From contig CAJKNM010000096.1 in NCBI GenBank assembly GCA_905201285.1, positions 1-5,712 on the forward strand: 5,712 nucleotides of DNA, given 5' to 3'. How positions within the stretch are numbered: position 1 is the first letter of the stretch; each line of letters begins with the position of its first letter. The notes under the pieces were generated by a model. The model saw nothing but the letters and a program-made list of their open reading frames with translations, ran no database searches and was not told where the DNA came from. The position numbers and the translations under genes are program-made. Source of the DNA: an uncultured Eubacteriales bacterium (GTDB lineage: Bacteria > Bacillota > Clostridia > Monoglobales > Monoglobaceae). Shown piece by piece: positions 1 through 5,564 of the stretch.

Positions 1-4
1 GATT

Positions 5-25
5 TAAAGGGGCAGAGCCCCTTTA
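5..25. terminator. GC-rich hairpin, possible terminator of an upstream gene
   Basis: TAAAGGGGC (5-13) and GCCCCTTTA (17-25) form a perfect 9-bp stem around an AGA loop. This is the shape of an intrinsic terminator stem flanked by A and T bases, but the following tract (TTTATTCGTT) is a poor U-run because it is interrupted quickly. It may end a gene lying to the left of the window, or belong to the cluster of hairpins that continues to position 73. No gene is visible upstream to decide which. Confidence 0.45.
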
Positions 26-51
26 TTCGTTCCCCCAACGGGGGAATGAAT
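25..51. repeat. 12-bp hairpin with AAC loop, second of three
   Basis: ATTCGTTCCCCC (25-36) pairs with GGGGGAATGAAT (40-51) across a 3-nt AAC loop. There is one G-T wobble (G29 with T47), so the stem is 12 bp. It abuts the previous hairpin, sharing only base 25, so the two cannot both fold to full length but can coexist minus one pair. There is no T-run after it, so a terminator role is unlikely. The arm GTTCCCCC recurs at 121-128 after the heptamer repeat. Confidence 0.55.
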
Positions 52-52
52 G

Positions 53-73
53 GCGCAAGGGCGCGGCTTGCGC
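53..73. repeat. 7-bp hairpin, third of three
   Basis: GCGCAAG (53-59) and CTTGCGC (67-73) are perfect inverted copies around a G/C-rich 7-nt loop. It follows the previous hairpin after a single base. No T-run follows. Together with the two preceding hairpins it makes positions 5-73 almost entirely self-complementary, which suggests a structured intergenic repeat element rather than random spacer. Its function is unknown. Confidence 0.45.
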
Positions 74-100
74 AACCGGGTCGGGCAAATCGCGGCAGCC

Positions 101-121
101 AATTCCGAATTCCGAATTCCG
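101..121. repeat. Triple tandem 7-bp repeat (AATTCCG)x3
   Basis: Three exact head-to-tail copies of AATTCCG occupy 101-107, 108-114 and 115-121. The array lies in non-coding DNA 70 bp upstream of the pyrG -35 box and runs directly into a C6-T5 run. Its form recalls the short tandem heptanucleotide repeats (STRR) described in intergenic DNA of cyanobacteria, but no family membership is claimed. A different doubled heptamer is present at 5319-5332. Confidence 0.8.
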
Positions 122-190
122 TTCCCCCCTTTTTCCGCCGGTTAAAAAAGCTAAATTTTATTAAAAATCTAACTTTTTTATCAAAAACCC

Positions 191-219
191 TTGACATAAG
201 TCGATTCCGGTATTAAAAT
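191..219 (+). promoter_or_regulatory. Sigma-A type promoter of pyrG
   Basis: A perfect -35 TTGACA (191-196) is followed after 17 bp by TAAAAT (214-219), a one-mismatch -10. The expected start is near 226, giving a leader of about 50 nt before the GTG start. The region just upstream (about 141-187) is rich in A and T runs and could act as an UP element. Many Gram-positive pyrG genes start transcription at a GGGC run and attenuate by G-stuttering. No GGGC is seen at the predicted start, and no terminator hairpin lies between the promoter and the gene, so that mechanism appears absent here. Confidence 0.75.
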
Positions 220-260
220 GTATAGGTATGATTAATAATGGAAAAGAATTGTTAAAAACT

Positions 261-269
261 GAAAGGGGG
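261..269 (+). promoter_or_regulatory. Ribosome binding site fixing the GTG start of pyrG
   Basis: GAAAGGGGG ends 8 nt before GTG (278). It is a purine-rich, non-canonical Shine-Dalgarno with G5 in place of GGAGG. No in-frame ATG lies nearby, and the protein from GTG begins MAVKYIFVTGG, which matches the usual CTP synthase N-terminus, so the GTG is taken as the start. Confidence 0.7.
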
Positions 270-277
270 CACAAGAG

Positions 278-1885
278 GTGGCTGTAAAATATATATTCGT
301 GACAGGCGGTGTTGTATCCGGAATAGGCAAGGGCATAACGGCCGCATCACTCGGCAGACTGCTTAAAAACAGAGGCTTGCGAGTGACAATACAAAAGTTC
401 GATCCGTATATAAACGTCGACCCGGGAACGATGAGTCCGTATCAGCACGGTGAGGTGTACGTTACCGATGACGGCGCAGAGACGGATTTGGATTTGGGGC
501 ATTATGAGAGGTTTATAGACGAAAACCTTACAAAGAACAGTAACTTCACAACCGGTAAGATTTATCACTCGGTTATTAATAAGGAACGTCAGGGCGTATA
601 CCTCGGAAGAACAGTACAGGTTATACCTCATATAACAAACGAAATCAAAGAGGACATCTTCAAGGTGGCAAACGAAGGTAACACCGACGTGGTTATTACC
701 GAAATCGGCGGAACGGTCGGCGACATAGAAAGCCAACCCTTCCTTGAAGCAATCCGCCAGGTATCGGGCGATGTCGGTAAGGCGAACAGTATGTACATCC
801 ATGTTACGCTTGTTCCGTACCTGATAAGCTCGGGCGAGCAAAAGTCAAAGCCGACCCAGCACAGCGTTAAAGAGCTTTTAAGTATAGGTATCCAGCCGGA
901 TATAATTGTCTGCAGGAGTGAGGTTCCGCTTGAACGCGACTTGAAAGCCAAAATCGGTCTGTTCTGTAACATCCCGACCGATTGCGTTATAGAAAATCTT
1001 AACGCGGATACAATCTATGATGTTCCTATTATGCTTGAGAGCCAGGCTCTTTCGGATAAGGTCTGTGAGCGGTTGGGTATAGACGCTCCTCCTCCCGATT
1101 TGGAGGAATGGAAGGCACTTGTCTCGCGCGTTAAATCTCTTACCCGAAAGGTGAGAATCGCTCTTGTGGGTAAGTATGTTGCGCTTCACGACGCATATTT
1201 AAGCGTTGCTGAGTCTCTTCGCCACGCGGGATTTGATTGCGGTGCCGAGATAGATATAGATTGGATTGATGCCGAAGAGGTTACACCCGATAACGTGTCT
1301 GAGCTGTTAAAGGACGCTGACGGAATCCTCGTTCCCGGCGGCTTCGGCCAGCGCGGAATAGACGGAAAGATAGAAGCCATCCGCTATGCGAGAGAGAATA
1401 AAATTCCTTTCCTCGGTATATGCCTGGGGATGCAGCTTGCCGTCGTTGAATTTGCGAGAAACGTGGCGGGGCTTGAGGGCGCGCATAGCTCAGAGCTTGA
1501 CCCCGATACGCCGTATCCGGTGATAGACATTATGCCCGAACAGAAAGAAATTTCGGATAAAGGCGGAACAATGCGCCTCGGTGCATATCCTTGCGTATTA
1601 AAGGAAGGAACACTTTCAAAGGCCGCATATGGCGCCGATGAAATAAGTGAGCGTCACCGTCATCGTTTCGAGATGAATAATGCATACAGAGATAAGCTTA
1701 AAGAAGCGGGGCTTGTTATAGCCGGCACTTCGCCGAATAATAAGCTTGTGGAAATAGTAGAGATAAAAGACCATCCGTGGTTCGTGGGCGTACAGTTCCA
1801 TCCGGAATTCAAGACAAGGCCTACCTCCCCACATCCGCTGTTTAAGCAGTTTGTTGAAAAATCACTTGAGAATTCAGGTAAATAA
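278..1885 (+). CDS. pyrG: CTP synthase (glutamine hydrolysing)
   Basis: CTP synthase makes CTP from UTP, ATP and glutamine in the cytoplasm, the last step of de novo pyrimidine nucleotide synthesis; the family works as a tetramer. The 535 residues match the usual Firmicutes length. The N-terminal synthetase domain (about 1-266) carries the P-loop GGVVSGIGKGI (10-20, Lys18), the metal-site Asp72 within DLDLGHYERF, and Glu142 in TEIGGTVGDIES. The C-terminal class I glutamine amidotransferase domain (about 292-532) shows the oxyanion strand GGFGQRG (354-360), the nucleophile Cys382 in GICLGMQ, and His508 and Glu510 in VQFHPE. All expected catalytic residues are present, so the enzyme should be active. 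The gene starts with GTG and ends with TAA. It appears monocistronic: it has its own promoter and the next gene has another. No strong terminator is seen after it, only a weak A/T inverted repeat (1891-1899 with 1910-1917). Codon use is mixed (CGC, CGT, CGG and AGA for Arg), unlike the following gene. Confidence 0.98.
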   Translation: MAVKYIFVTGGVVSGIGKGITAASLGRLLKNRGLRVTIQKFDPYINVDPGTMSPYQHGEVYVTDDGAETDLDLGHYERFIDENLTKNSNFTTGKIYHSVINKERQGVYLGRTVQVIPHITNEIKEDIFKVANEGNTDVVITEIGGTVGDIESQPFLEAIRQVSGDVGKANSMYIHVTLVPYLISSGEQKSKPTQHSVKELLSIGIQPDIIVCRSEVPLERDLKAKIGLFCNIPTDCVIENLNADTIYDVPIMLESQALSDKVCERLGIDAPPPDLEEWKALVSRVKSLTRKVRIALVGKYVALHDAYLSVAESLRHAGFDCGAEIDIDWIDAEEVTPDNVSELLKDADGILVPGGFGQRGIDGKIEAIRYARENKIPFLGICLGMQLAVVEFARNVAGLEGAHSSELDPDTPYPVIDIMPEQKEISDKGGTMRLGAYPCVLKEGTLSKAAYGADEISERHRHRFEMNNAYRDKLKEAGLVIAGTSPNNKLVEIVEIKDHPWFVGVQFHPEFKTRPTSPHPLFKQFVEKSLENSGK

Positions 1886-1918
1886 TTGTGACTTTTTGTT
1901 AAGATTGTTACAAAAGTA

Positions 1919-1967
1919 TTAAAATTTTAAATTAATATTGACATTTACCTCTCTTTGGTGATATAAT
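1919..1967 (+). promoter_or_regulatory. Strong consensus promoter with AT-rich upstream element for the SLH gene
   Basis: Both boxes are perfect: TTGACA (1938-1943) and TATAAT (1962-1967), separated by 18 bp. Directly upstream is an A/T-only stretch including the palindrome TTAAAATTTTAA (1919-1930), placed where an UP element would contact the RNA polymerase alpha subunit. Transcription should begin near 1974, giving a leader of about 110 nt. The strength fits the high expression expected for an S-layer-type protein. Confidence 0.85.
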
Positions 1968-2021
1968 GTGAACTAAGTTAATGACTATACTCAAAATAGG
2001 TATGCGGTTATTGACTTGGTG

Positions 2022-2037
2022 CGTACTTAAGAGTACG
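2022..2037 (+). promoter_or_regulatory. Leader hairpin upstream of the SLH gene
   Basis: CGTACT (2022-2027) and AGTACG (2032-2037) form a perfect 6-bp stem with a TAAG loop, extendable by G-T wobbles on both sides. It sits in the 5' untranslated region about 35 nt before the ribosome binding site and has no T-run, so it is not a terminator. A role in message stability is plausible, since S-layer messages often have long structured leaders, but this is inference. No known riboswitch class was recognised. Confidence 0.5.
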
Positions 2038-2070
2038 TGTGAAGCTTGAAAAAAATTAAATTTATATTTT

Positions 2071-2078
2071 AAAGGAGG
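2071..2078 (+). promoter_or_regulatory. Ribosome binding site deciding the SLH gene start
   Basis: AAAGGAGG is a near-perfect anti-16S match. GGAGG ends at 2078, which is 8 nt before ATG (2087) but only 2 nt before the in-frame TTG at 2081. The spacing rules out TTG as the practical start and supports ATG 2087. Confidence 0.9.
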
Positions 2079-2086
2079 ATTTGAGA

Positions 2087-5000
2087 ATGAGAAATCTCAA
2101 AAAAGTAATTGCTTTAGTAGCAGTTTTCGCTATGATGGTTACATCAGTTGCTTTTGCTCAGTCTTATTCTGATGTAAAAGAAGACGATAACTATTATGAA
2201 GCAATCGAAATGTTAAGCAAGCTCAATATTCTTACCGGTGACGATAAGGATGGCGACGGCGTTATGGACTTTAGACCTAACGACACAATCACAAGAGCTG
2301 AGGTTGCTGCTGTAATCTGCAGAATTCAGGACCTCAACAATCTTAGTCAGACAACAACACCGTTTACTGACGTACCTTCAAGCCACTGGGCTTCAGGTTA
2401 TGTTGCACAGGCAGCAGGCCAGGGTATTATCAATGGTTACGGTGATGGTAACTTCGGTCCTGAGGACGATGTTACTTACGAACAGGCAGTTAAAATGTTT
2501 GTTGAGACTTTAGGTTATACACCTTTTGTTAATGCAAACGGCGGTTACCCGACAGGTCACCTCACAGCTGCTCAGAGATATGGCGTTGTTGACGGCGTAG
2601 TTGGTGCATCTGTTGGTGCTAAGGCTACTCGTGGTCAGATCGCTCAGATCGCTTTCAATGCTATTGACACACCTATCATGGACAGAAGTTCTTATGGTAA
2701 GGACGAAGAATTCACTATCTTCGACGGCACAAACAACAAGACTTTTGAGACTCTCTTAACAAGAGACCTTAAGGTTAAGAAGGTTGCTGGTACAGTTAAA
2801 GAGAATGAAGTTTCATCTCTTACCGGCGTTGGTTCAATCGACAAGGATGAGAAAGCTAAAATTAAGTTTGCTGTAGATAAGTCTGATAAGGACAACACAA
2901 ACTATGAAGTAAACGAGAATGATACTTATTATCTCGCAGACAGCGATGCTGACAAGTACCTCGGTTACTATGTAAACGCTTATGTTAAGGAAACTGACAG
3001 AAGCAACGAATATGATATTATTGCGATTACACCGAGCAATAAGAACAAGACAATCAGCTTTACACTTGATCAGTATGACAGTTTTGATGCTGCTAATATG
3101 ACTATCAACTACTATAAGAATGATAATGACAGCAAGACAACAAGCATTCAGCTTGATAAAACTGCTTTGGATGGCGTTATCTACAATGGTATCGGTTTTA
3201 ACTATACAACTGGTAGCCAGCTTGCAACTAATGTATTTGGCGGTGAACAAGCTAAAGGTTCATCTACAACAAACAGTGCACTTGTTGAAAAGAACTCAAC
3301 TTATTCAGGTAAGGTTACACTTATCGATAACGATTCAACAAATGGCTATGATGTGGCTGTTATTGATATTGCTGCTATCGGTGTTGTTGACAGCGTTAGT
3401 GCAGCAGGTAAGGTTACTTTCTTAAATGTTCCTACCACAAAGAATGTAAGCAAAGTTGTTCTTGACTTTGATGAAGACGATAACAATCAGATCGTTAAGC
3501 TCACAAAGGACGGCAAGGCTATGAACTATGCTGACCTTAAGAAGTGGGATGTACTTTCTATCTACTATAGCGGTAATGGTGAGTACTATGATGTTAGAGC
3601 TATTGACAGCAATAAAATTGATTCTTCTATTACTAACAGAGATGCTTCTGACACATCTGCTGATGGGTATGAGTATACAATCGATGGTAAGAAGTATGAA
3701 GTAGCTGAAGGTGCTTATATCAATAAGACTTTGAACCCCGGAACAGCCGGTGTATTCTATATCGATGAAAACAATAAGATTGTTGCATATGATAAGAATG
3801 GTTCAACAACTTCAACAACATCAAACGGCAACTATGCTTTCATTATCGGAGCGTCTGTAACAAGCAATGGCTTTGACAAGACTGTTGGTCTCCAGATACT
3901 TGATAAGAGCGGTAAGGTAAGTGAGCCGTATCTTAACGACAAGGTAACATTCGAGAATGGTGTTGGAACTACACTTGGTTATACTGGTACAGATTTTAAT
4001 TCTGATACAAGCTATAAGGTAACAGAGAAATTCAATCTTGACACACTTAAAGATGCTCTTGTTAATAAGTTTGTAACCTATGAGACAACAAGCAACGGTG
4101 ATATTAAGACAATCACATTCTTTACTCCTGGCGATGAGGATGATGATACAAATGGTCTTACACTTAACTATGCAGCTGGCTCTTACACCTACGATGAAAC
4201 AGATAAAGAGATATCCCTTGTTAATACTGATGGATCGAAGAAATTTGATGTAGATGATGATACTGTTGTATTCTATATTAAGGGTGATTCTAATCTTACA
4301 CCTTCAACAACAGCAAACAGAAATACGTTTAATATTTCTAAGACAGCAAAGGCTTCTAAGAGTGCATCAAAAGTAGGTAAGGGTTCATCTTTAGGTGAAC
4401 AGAAGTCTATAGCTACTAAAGCAGTAGCCGTATTTGATACAGAAAGCGGTGTTGCGGGCGCAATCGTTATGCTTGATACAACAGGTGGATTCTCTGATTC
4501 AACCGGTATCGCAGTTATTGATTCAACAGGTACAGGTACCTATAACGGTGACACTCTTGATACAGTAACATACTTCAAAGATGGCGTTAAGATGACGAGC
4601 TATGTTGATTCTGATGTAACAGTAACAATTAAGGGTGCTCCTAAGGGTTCTCTCTATAAGTTTGCTCTTGCTGATGACAATCAGCTCATCACAGATGCTG
4701 AGCTTTATGCAACTGTTCAGCCCAGAGAAAAGAATGCTACTAAAGCTCTTGATATAACAGATGCAAATTCTAGTGTAGTATATGGTGCTGTTTATGATTT
4801 TGCTTCAGCGGGCAGAAGAATAAAGATTTATACACCGAATGCTTCTGGTGCTTATGACTTTACTTCAGATGCAGCAACTGATTCAATTAAGTCAGCAGAT
4901 GCTAACGTATATGTAATCGATCCTAAGAAAGCTAAGAATCAGGTTTATGCTGGTGATGCTTCAGAGGTAGATTATGATGAAGACCTCTTCAAATTAACAT

Positions 5001-5167
5001 CAACACAGAAAGTTGTTAAGAAGGGTACAGATGATGTTATTGTTGCTGCCGGAAATCAGGCACTTGGCATGATGGATTATGCAGTAGCTGTTAAGAATTC
5101 TGACGGTGATGTAGTTGATGTAATCATCTACAAGGCTTGCGACTTTGGTAAGTATGAAGTTAAATAA
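2087..5167 (+). CDS. Secreted SLH-domain S-layer-type surface protein
   Basis: The 1026-residue protein starts at ATG 2087; an in-frame TTG six bases earlier is too close to the ribosome binding site. Residues 1-24 form a Sec signal peptide: RNLKK, a hydrophobic core, then cleavage after AFA before QS. Three SLH repeats follow at about 26-82, 92-146 and 151-198. They carry the motifs TRAE (69-72), TYEQ (130-133) and TRGQ (181-184), the positions by which SLH trimers bind pyruvylated secondary cell wall polysaccharide. SLH1 contains an EF-hand-like loop (Asp53, 55, 57, Gly58, Asp61). The remaining 820 or so residues show no catalytic domain that I recognise. They are rich in Asp, Ser, Thr, Asn, Lys and Tyr, look beta-rich, and repeat a pattern of short hydrophobic strands such as YDVAVID and VVDVIIY. 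There is one Cys in SLH1 (78) and one near the C-terminus (1018). Arg is almost always AGA and Thr mostly ACA, suggesting strong codon bias for high expression. The consensus promoter and strong terminator support a major surface or S-layer protein, although an adhesin role cannot be excluded. Confidence 0.9.
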   Translation: MRNLKKVIALVAVFAMMVTSVAFAQSYSDVKEDDNYYEAIEMLSKLNILTGDDKDGDGVMDFRPNDTITRAEVAAVICRIQDLNNLSQTTTPFTDVPSSHWASGYVAQAAGQGIINGYGDGNFGPEDDVTYEQAVKMFVETLGYTPFVNANGGYPTGHLTAAQRYGVVDGVVGASVGAKATRGQIAQIAFNAIDTPIMDRSSYGKDEEFTIFDGTNNKTFETLLTRDLKVKKVAGTVKENEVSSLTGVGSIDKDEKAKIKFAVDKSDKDNTNYEVNENDTYYLADSDADKYLGYYVNAYVKETDRSNEYDIIAITPSNKNKTISFTLDQYDSFDAANMTINYYKNDNDSKTTSIQLDKTALDGVIYNGIGFNYTTGSQLATNVFGGEQAKGSSTTNSALVEKNSTYSGKVTLIDNDSTNGYDVAVIDIAAIGVVDSVSAAGKVTFLNVPTTKNVSKVVLDFDEDDNNQIVKLTKDGKAMNYADLKKWDVLSIYYSGNGEYYDVRAIDSNKIDSSITNRDASDTSADGYEYTIDGKKYEVAEGAYINKTLNPGTAGVFYIDENNKIVAYDKNGSTTSTTSNGNYAFIIGASVTSNGFDKTVGLQILDKSGKVSEPYLNDKVTFENGVGTTLGYTGTDFNSDTSYKVTEKFNLDTLKDALVNKFVTYETTSNGDIKTITFFTPGDEDDDTNGLTLNYAAGSYTYDETDKEISLVNTDGSKKFDVDDDTVVFYIKGDSNLTPSTTANRNTFNISKTAKASKSASKVGKGSSLGEQKSIATKAVAVFDTESGVAGAIVMLDTTGGFSDSTGIAVIDSTGTGTYNGDTLDTVTYFKDGVKMTSYVDSDVTVTIKGAPKGSLYKFALADDNQLITDAELYATVQPREKNATKALDITDANSSVVYGAVYDFASAGRRIKIYTPNASGAYDFTSDAATDSIKSADANVYVIDPKKAKNQVYAGDASEVDYDEDLFKLTSTQKVVKKGTDDVIVAAGNQALGMMDYAVAVKNSDGDVVDVIIYKACDFGKYEVK

Positions 5168-5217
5168 GCTTAACATTTAAAATGTTAGCTTAAGTGCTTA
5201 TCGAAACCAAAATAAGC
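5166..5217 (+). other. Two hairpins in the 3' untranslated region of the SLH gene
   Basis: The first hairpin pairs 5166-5177 with 5181-5191: AAGCT, one bulged T, then AACATT, against AATGTTAGCTT. It begins inside the stop codon. The second pairs GCTTAT (5196-5201) with ATAAGC (5212-5217) around a 10-nt loop. Neither has a T-run, so they precede rather than replace the terminator. They may protect the 3' end of an abundant message; this is inferred only from position. Confidence 0.5.
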
Positions 5218-5222
5218 TAATT

Positions 5223-5257
5223 AAAAAGAGACTCGATTTAATCGGGTCTCTTTTTTT
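5223..5257 (+). terminator. Strong intrinsic terminator after the SLH gene
   Basis: AGAGACTCGAT (5227-5237) and ATCGGGTCTCT (5241-5251) form an 11-bp stem with one T-G wobble and a short TTA loop. Four A residues upstream (5223-5226) can extend it against the T-run. Seven T residues (5251-5257) follow. The A-run on the left gives partial function on the other strand too. Confidence 0.93.
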
Positions 5258-5260
5258 AAC

Positions 5261-5313
5261 CGCCCCCCCTTGCCTAAAGGGGCGATGATTGCCGGTGGCA
5301 ACTGCTTATCGCC
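5261..5313. repeat. GC-rich nested stem-loops in the intergenic region
   Basis: CCCCTT (5266-5271) pairs with AAGGGG (5277-5282). Alternatively, CGCCCC (5261-5266) pairs with GGGGCG (5279-5284). A second structure has an outer stem GGCGAT (5281-5286) with ATCGCC (5308-5313) and an inner stem TTGCC (5289-5293) with GGCAA (5297-5301). The string TAAAGGGGC (5275-5283) is identical to the first hairpin arm at 5-13. This may be a remnant of the same type of intergenic element. No gene is supported in 5168-5434. Confidence 0.45.
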
Positions 5314-5318
5314 GACCG

Positions 5319-5332
5319 AGTCAATAGTCAAT
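5319..5332. repeat. Tandem 7-bp duplication (AGTCAAT)x2
   Basis: Two exact head-to-tail copies of AGTCAAT occupy 5319-5325 and 5326-5332, with an extra A following. It resembles the AATTCCG array at 101-121 in unit length and intergenic position but not in sequence. With only two copies it could be chance. Confidence 0.5.
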
Positions 5333-5339
5333 AAAAATC

Positions 5340-5412
5340 AAAATAATTTTCACATTGCGGTTGGGCTTGGCAACTGTATGGGCTTTGGGCAATTATTCAA
5401 CAAAATTATTTT
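5340..5412. repeat. Imperfect inverted repeat, 73 bp overall
   Basis: AAAATAATTTT (5340-5350) and AAAATTATTTT (5402-5412) are exact 11-bp inverted copies. Inside them, ATTGC (5354-5358) and GCAAT (5389-5393) are also inverted. The core holds G-rich direct repeats, TGGGCTTGG (5362-5370) and TGGGCTTTGGG (5379-5389). The layout could be a small degenerate mobile-element remnant or an RNA structure, but low-complexity arms make chance possible. Confidence 0.35.
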
Positions 5413-5434
5413 AATTTTTATGATTTATAATCTA

Positions 5435-5463
5435 TTGACAAAAGTCAAAAATCGTGTTACAAT
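5435..5463 (+). promoter_or_regulatory. Strong promoter of the convergent small RNA
   Basis: A perfect -35 TTGACA (5435-5440) is followed after 17 bp by TACAAT (5458-5463), preceded by TG at 5455-5456, which makes an extended -10. Transcription should start at about 5470. No credible plus-strand ORF with a ribosome binding site follows, and a terminator appears about 95 nt downstream, so the product is most likely a non-coding RNA directed against the minus-strand toxin message. Confidence 0.8.
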
Positions 5464-5500
5464 AAAAACAGAAAAGGCAAGACCTCAAAACGGTCATGCC
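5464..5500 (-). terminator. Probable terminator of the toxin message
   Basis: Read on the minus strand, GGCATGACC and GGTCTTGCC form a 9-bp stem with one T-T mismatch and a GTTTTGA loop. They are followed by a T-rich tract TTTTCTGTTTTT. This would end the toxin transcript just at the start region of the convergent RNA, so the two RNAs share nearly the whole of 5470-5564 as complementary sequence. Confidence 0.55.
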
Positions 5501-5564
5501 CCTATATGTTTTTGATTAAATGTAATCGCATCACATTGACGGGTGGGCGGTTACATTACTTTTT
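5470..5564 (+). ncRNA. Putative antisense RNA antitoxin (type I)
   Basis: This predicted RNA of about 95 nt runs from the consensus promoter at 5435-5463 to the terminator stem at 5519-5557. Its 5' end folds GGCAAGACC (5476-5484) with GGTCATGCC (5492-5500) around the loop TCAAAAC, with one A-A mismatch. Its 3' end is the terminator hairpin. It is convergent with the small hydrophobic ORF and overlaps that ORF's last codons (5551-5564) and the whole 3' untranslated region. This is the arrangement of antisense antitoxins of the TxpA/RatA and BsrG/SR4 kind, which pair with the 3' part of the toxin message and promote its degradation or block its translation. Both ends are estimated from sequence signals. 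No RNA family was recognised. Confidence 0.6.
5519..5564 (+). terminator. Intrinsic terminator of the small RNA
   Basis: AATGTAATCGC (5519-5529) pairs with GCGGTTACATT (5547-5557), with a 17-nt loop. The 11-bp stem has one T-G pair, which is a legal G-U in plus-strand RNA but becomes an A-C mismatch in minus-strand RNA, so the fold is favoured on the plus strand. Five T residues (5560-5564) follow after AC. Confidence 0.65.

Noticed and set aside
143..180. TAAAAAAG / CTTTTTTA inverted repeat upstream of the pyrG promoter as a terminator or operator
   Set aside because: It consists of homopolymer runs in AT-rich DNA, where such pairing is expected by chance; better explained as an AT-rich upstream region.
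347..1834. Several minus-strand ORFs inside pyrG
   Set aside because: They lie wholly within a well-conserved enzyme gene, lack ribosome binding sites and show no domain; they are shadows of the coding strand.
1891..1917. Inverted repeat after pyrG as a terminator
   Set aside because: The arms are A/T-only apart from one or two bases, one has a bulge, the loop is about 10 nt and there is no T-run after it; it is too weak to call.
2011..2039. TTGACT (2011-2016) as the -35 of a second SLH promoter
   Set aside because: No acceptable -10 lies 16-18 bp downstream, and a perfect promoter is present at 1938-1967.
2081..2086. TTG start six bases upstream of the SLH gene ATG
   Set aside because: Only 2 nt separate it from GGAGG; the ATG at 2087 has 8-nt spacing and gives a normal signal peptide beginning MRNLKK.
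2692..3425. Minus-strand and alternate plus-frame ORFs inside the SLH gene
   Set aside because: They overlap the strongly supported SLH frame, and their compositions reflect its biased codons read out of frame.
5270..5515. Plus-strand ORF of 81 codons after the SLH terminator
   Set aside because: It starts at TTG with no Shine-Dalgarno, spans stem-loops, the inverted repeat, the small RNA promoter and part of the small RNA, and has no recognisable domain. It is most likely chance open frame in non-coding DNA.
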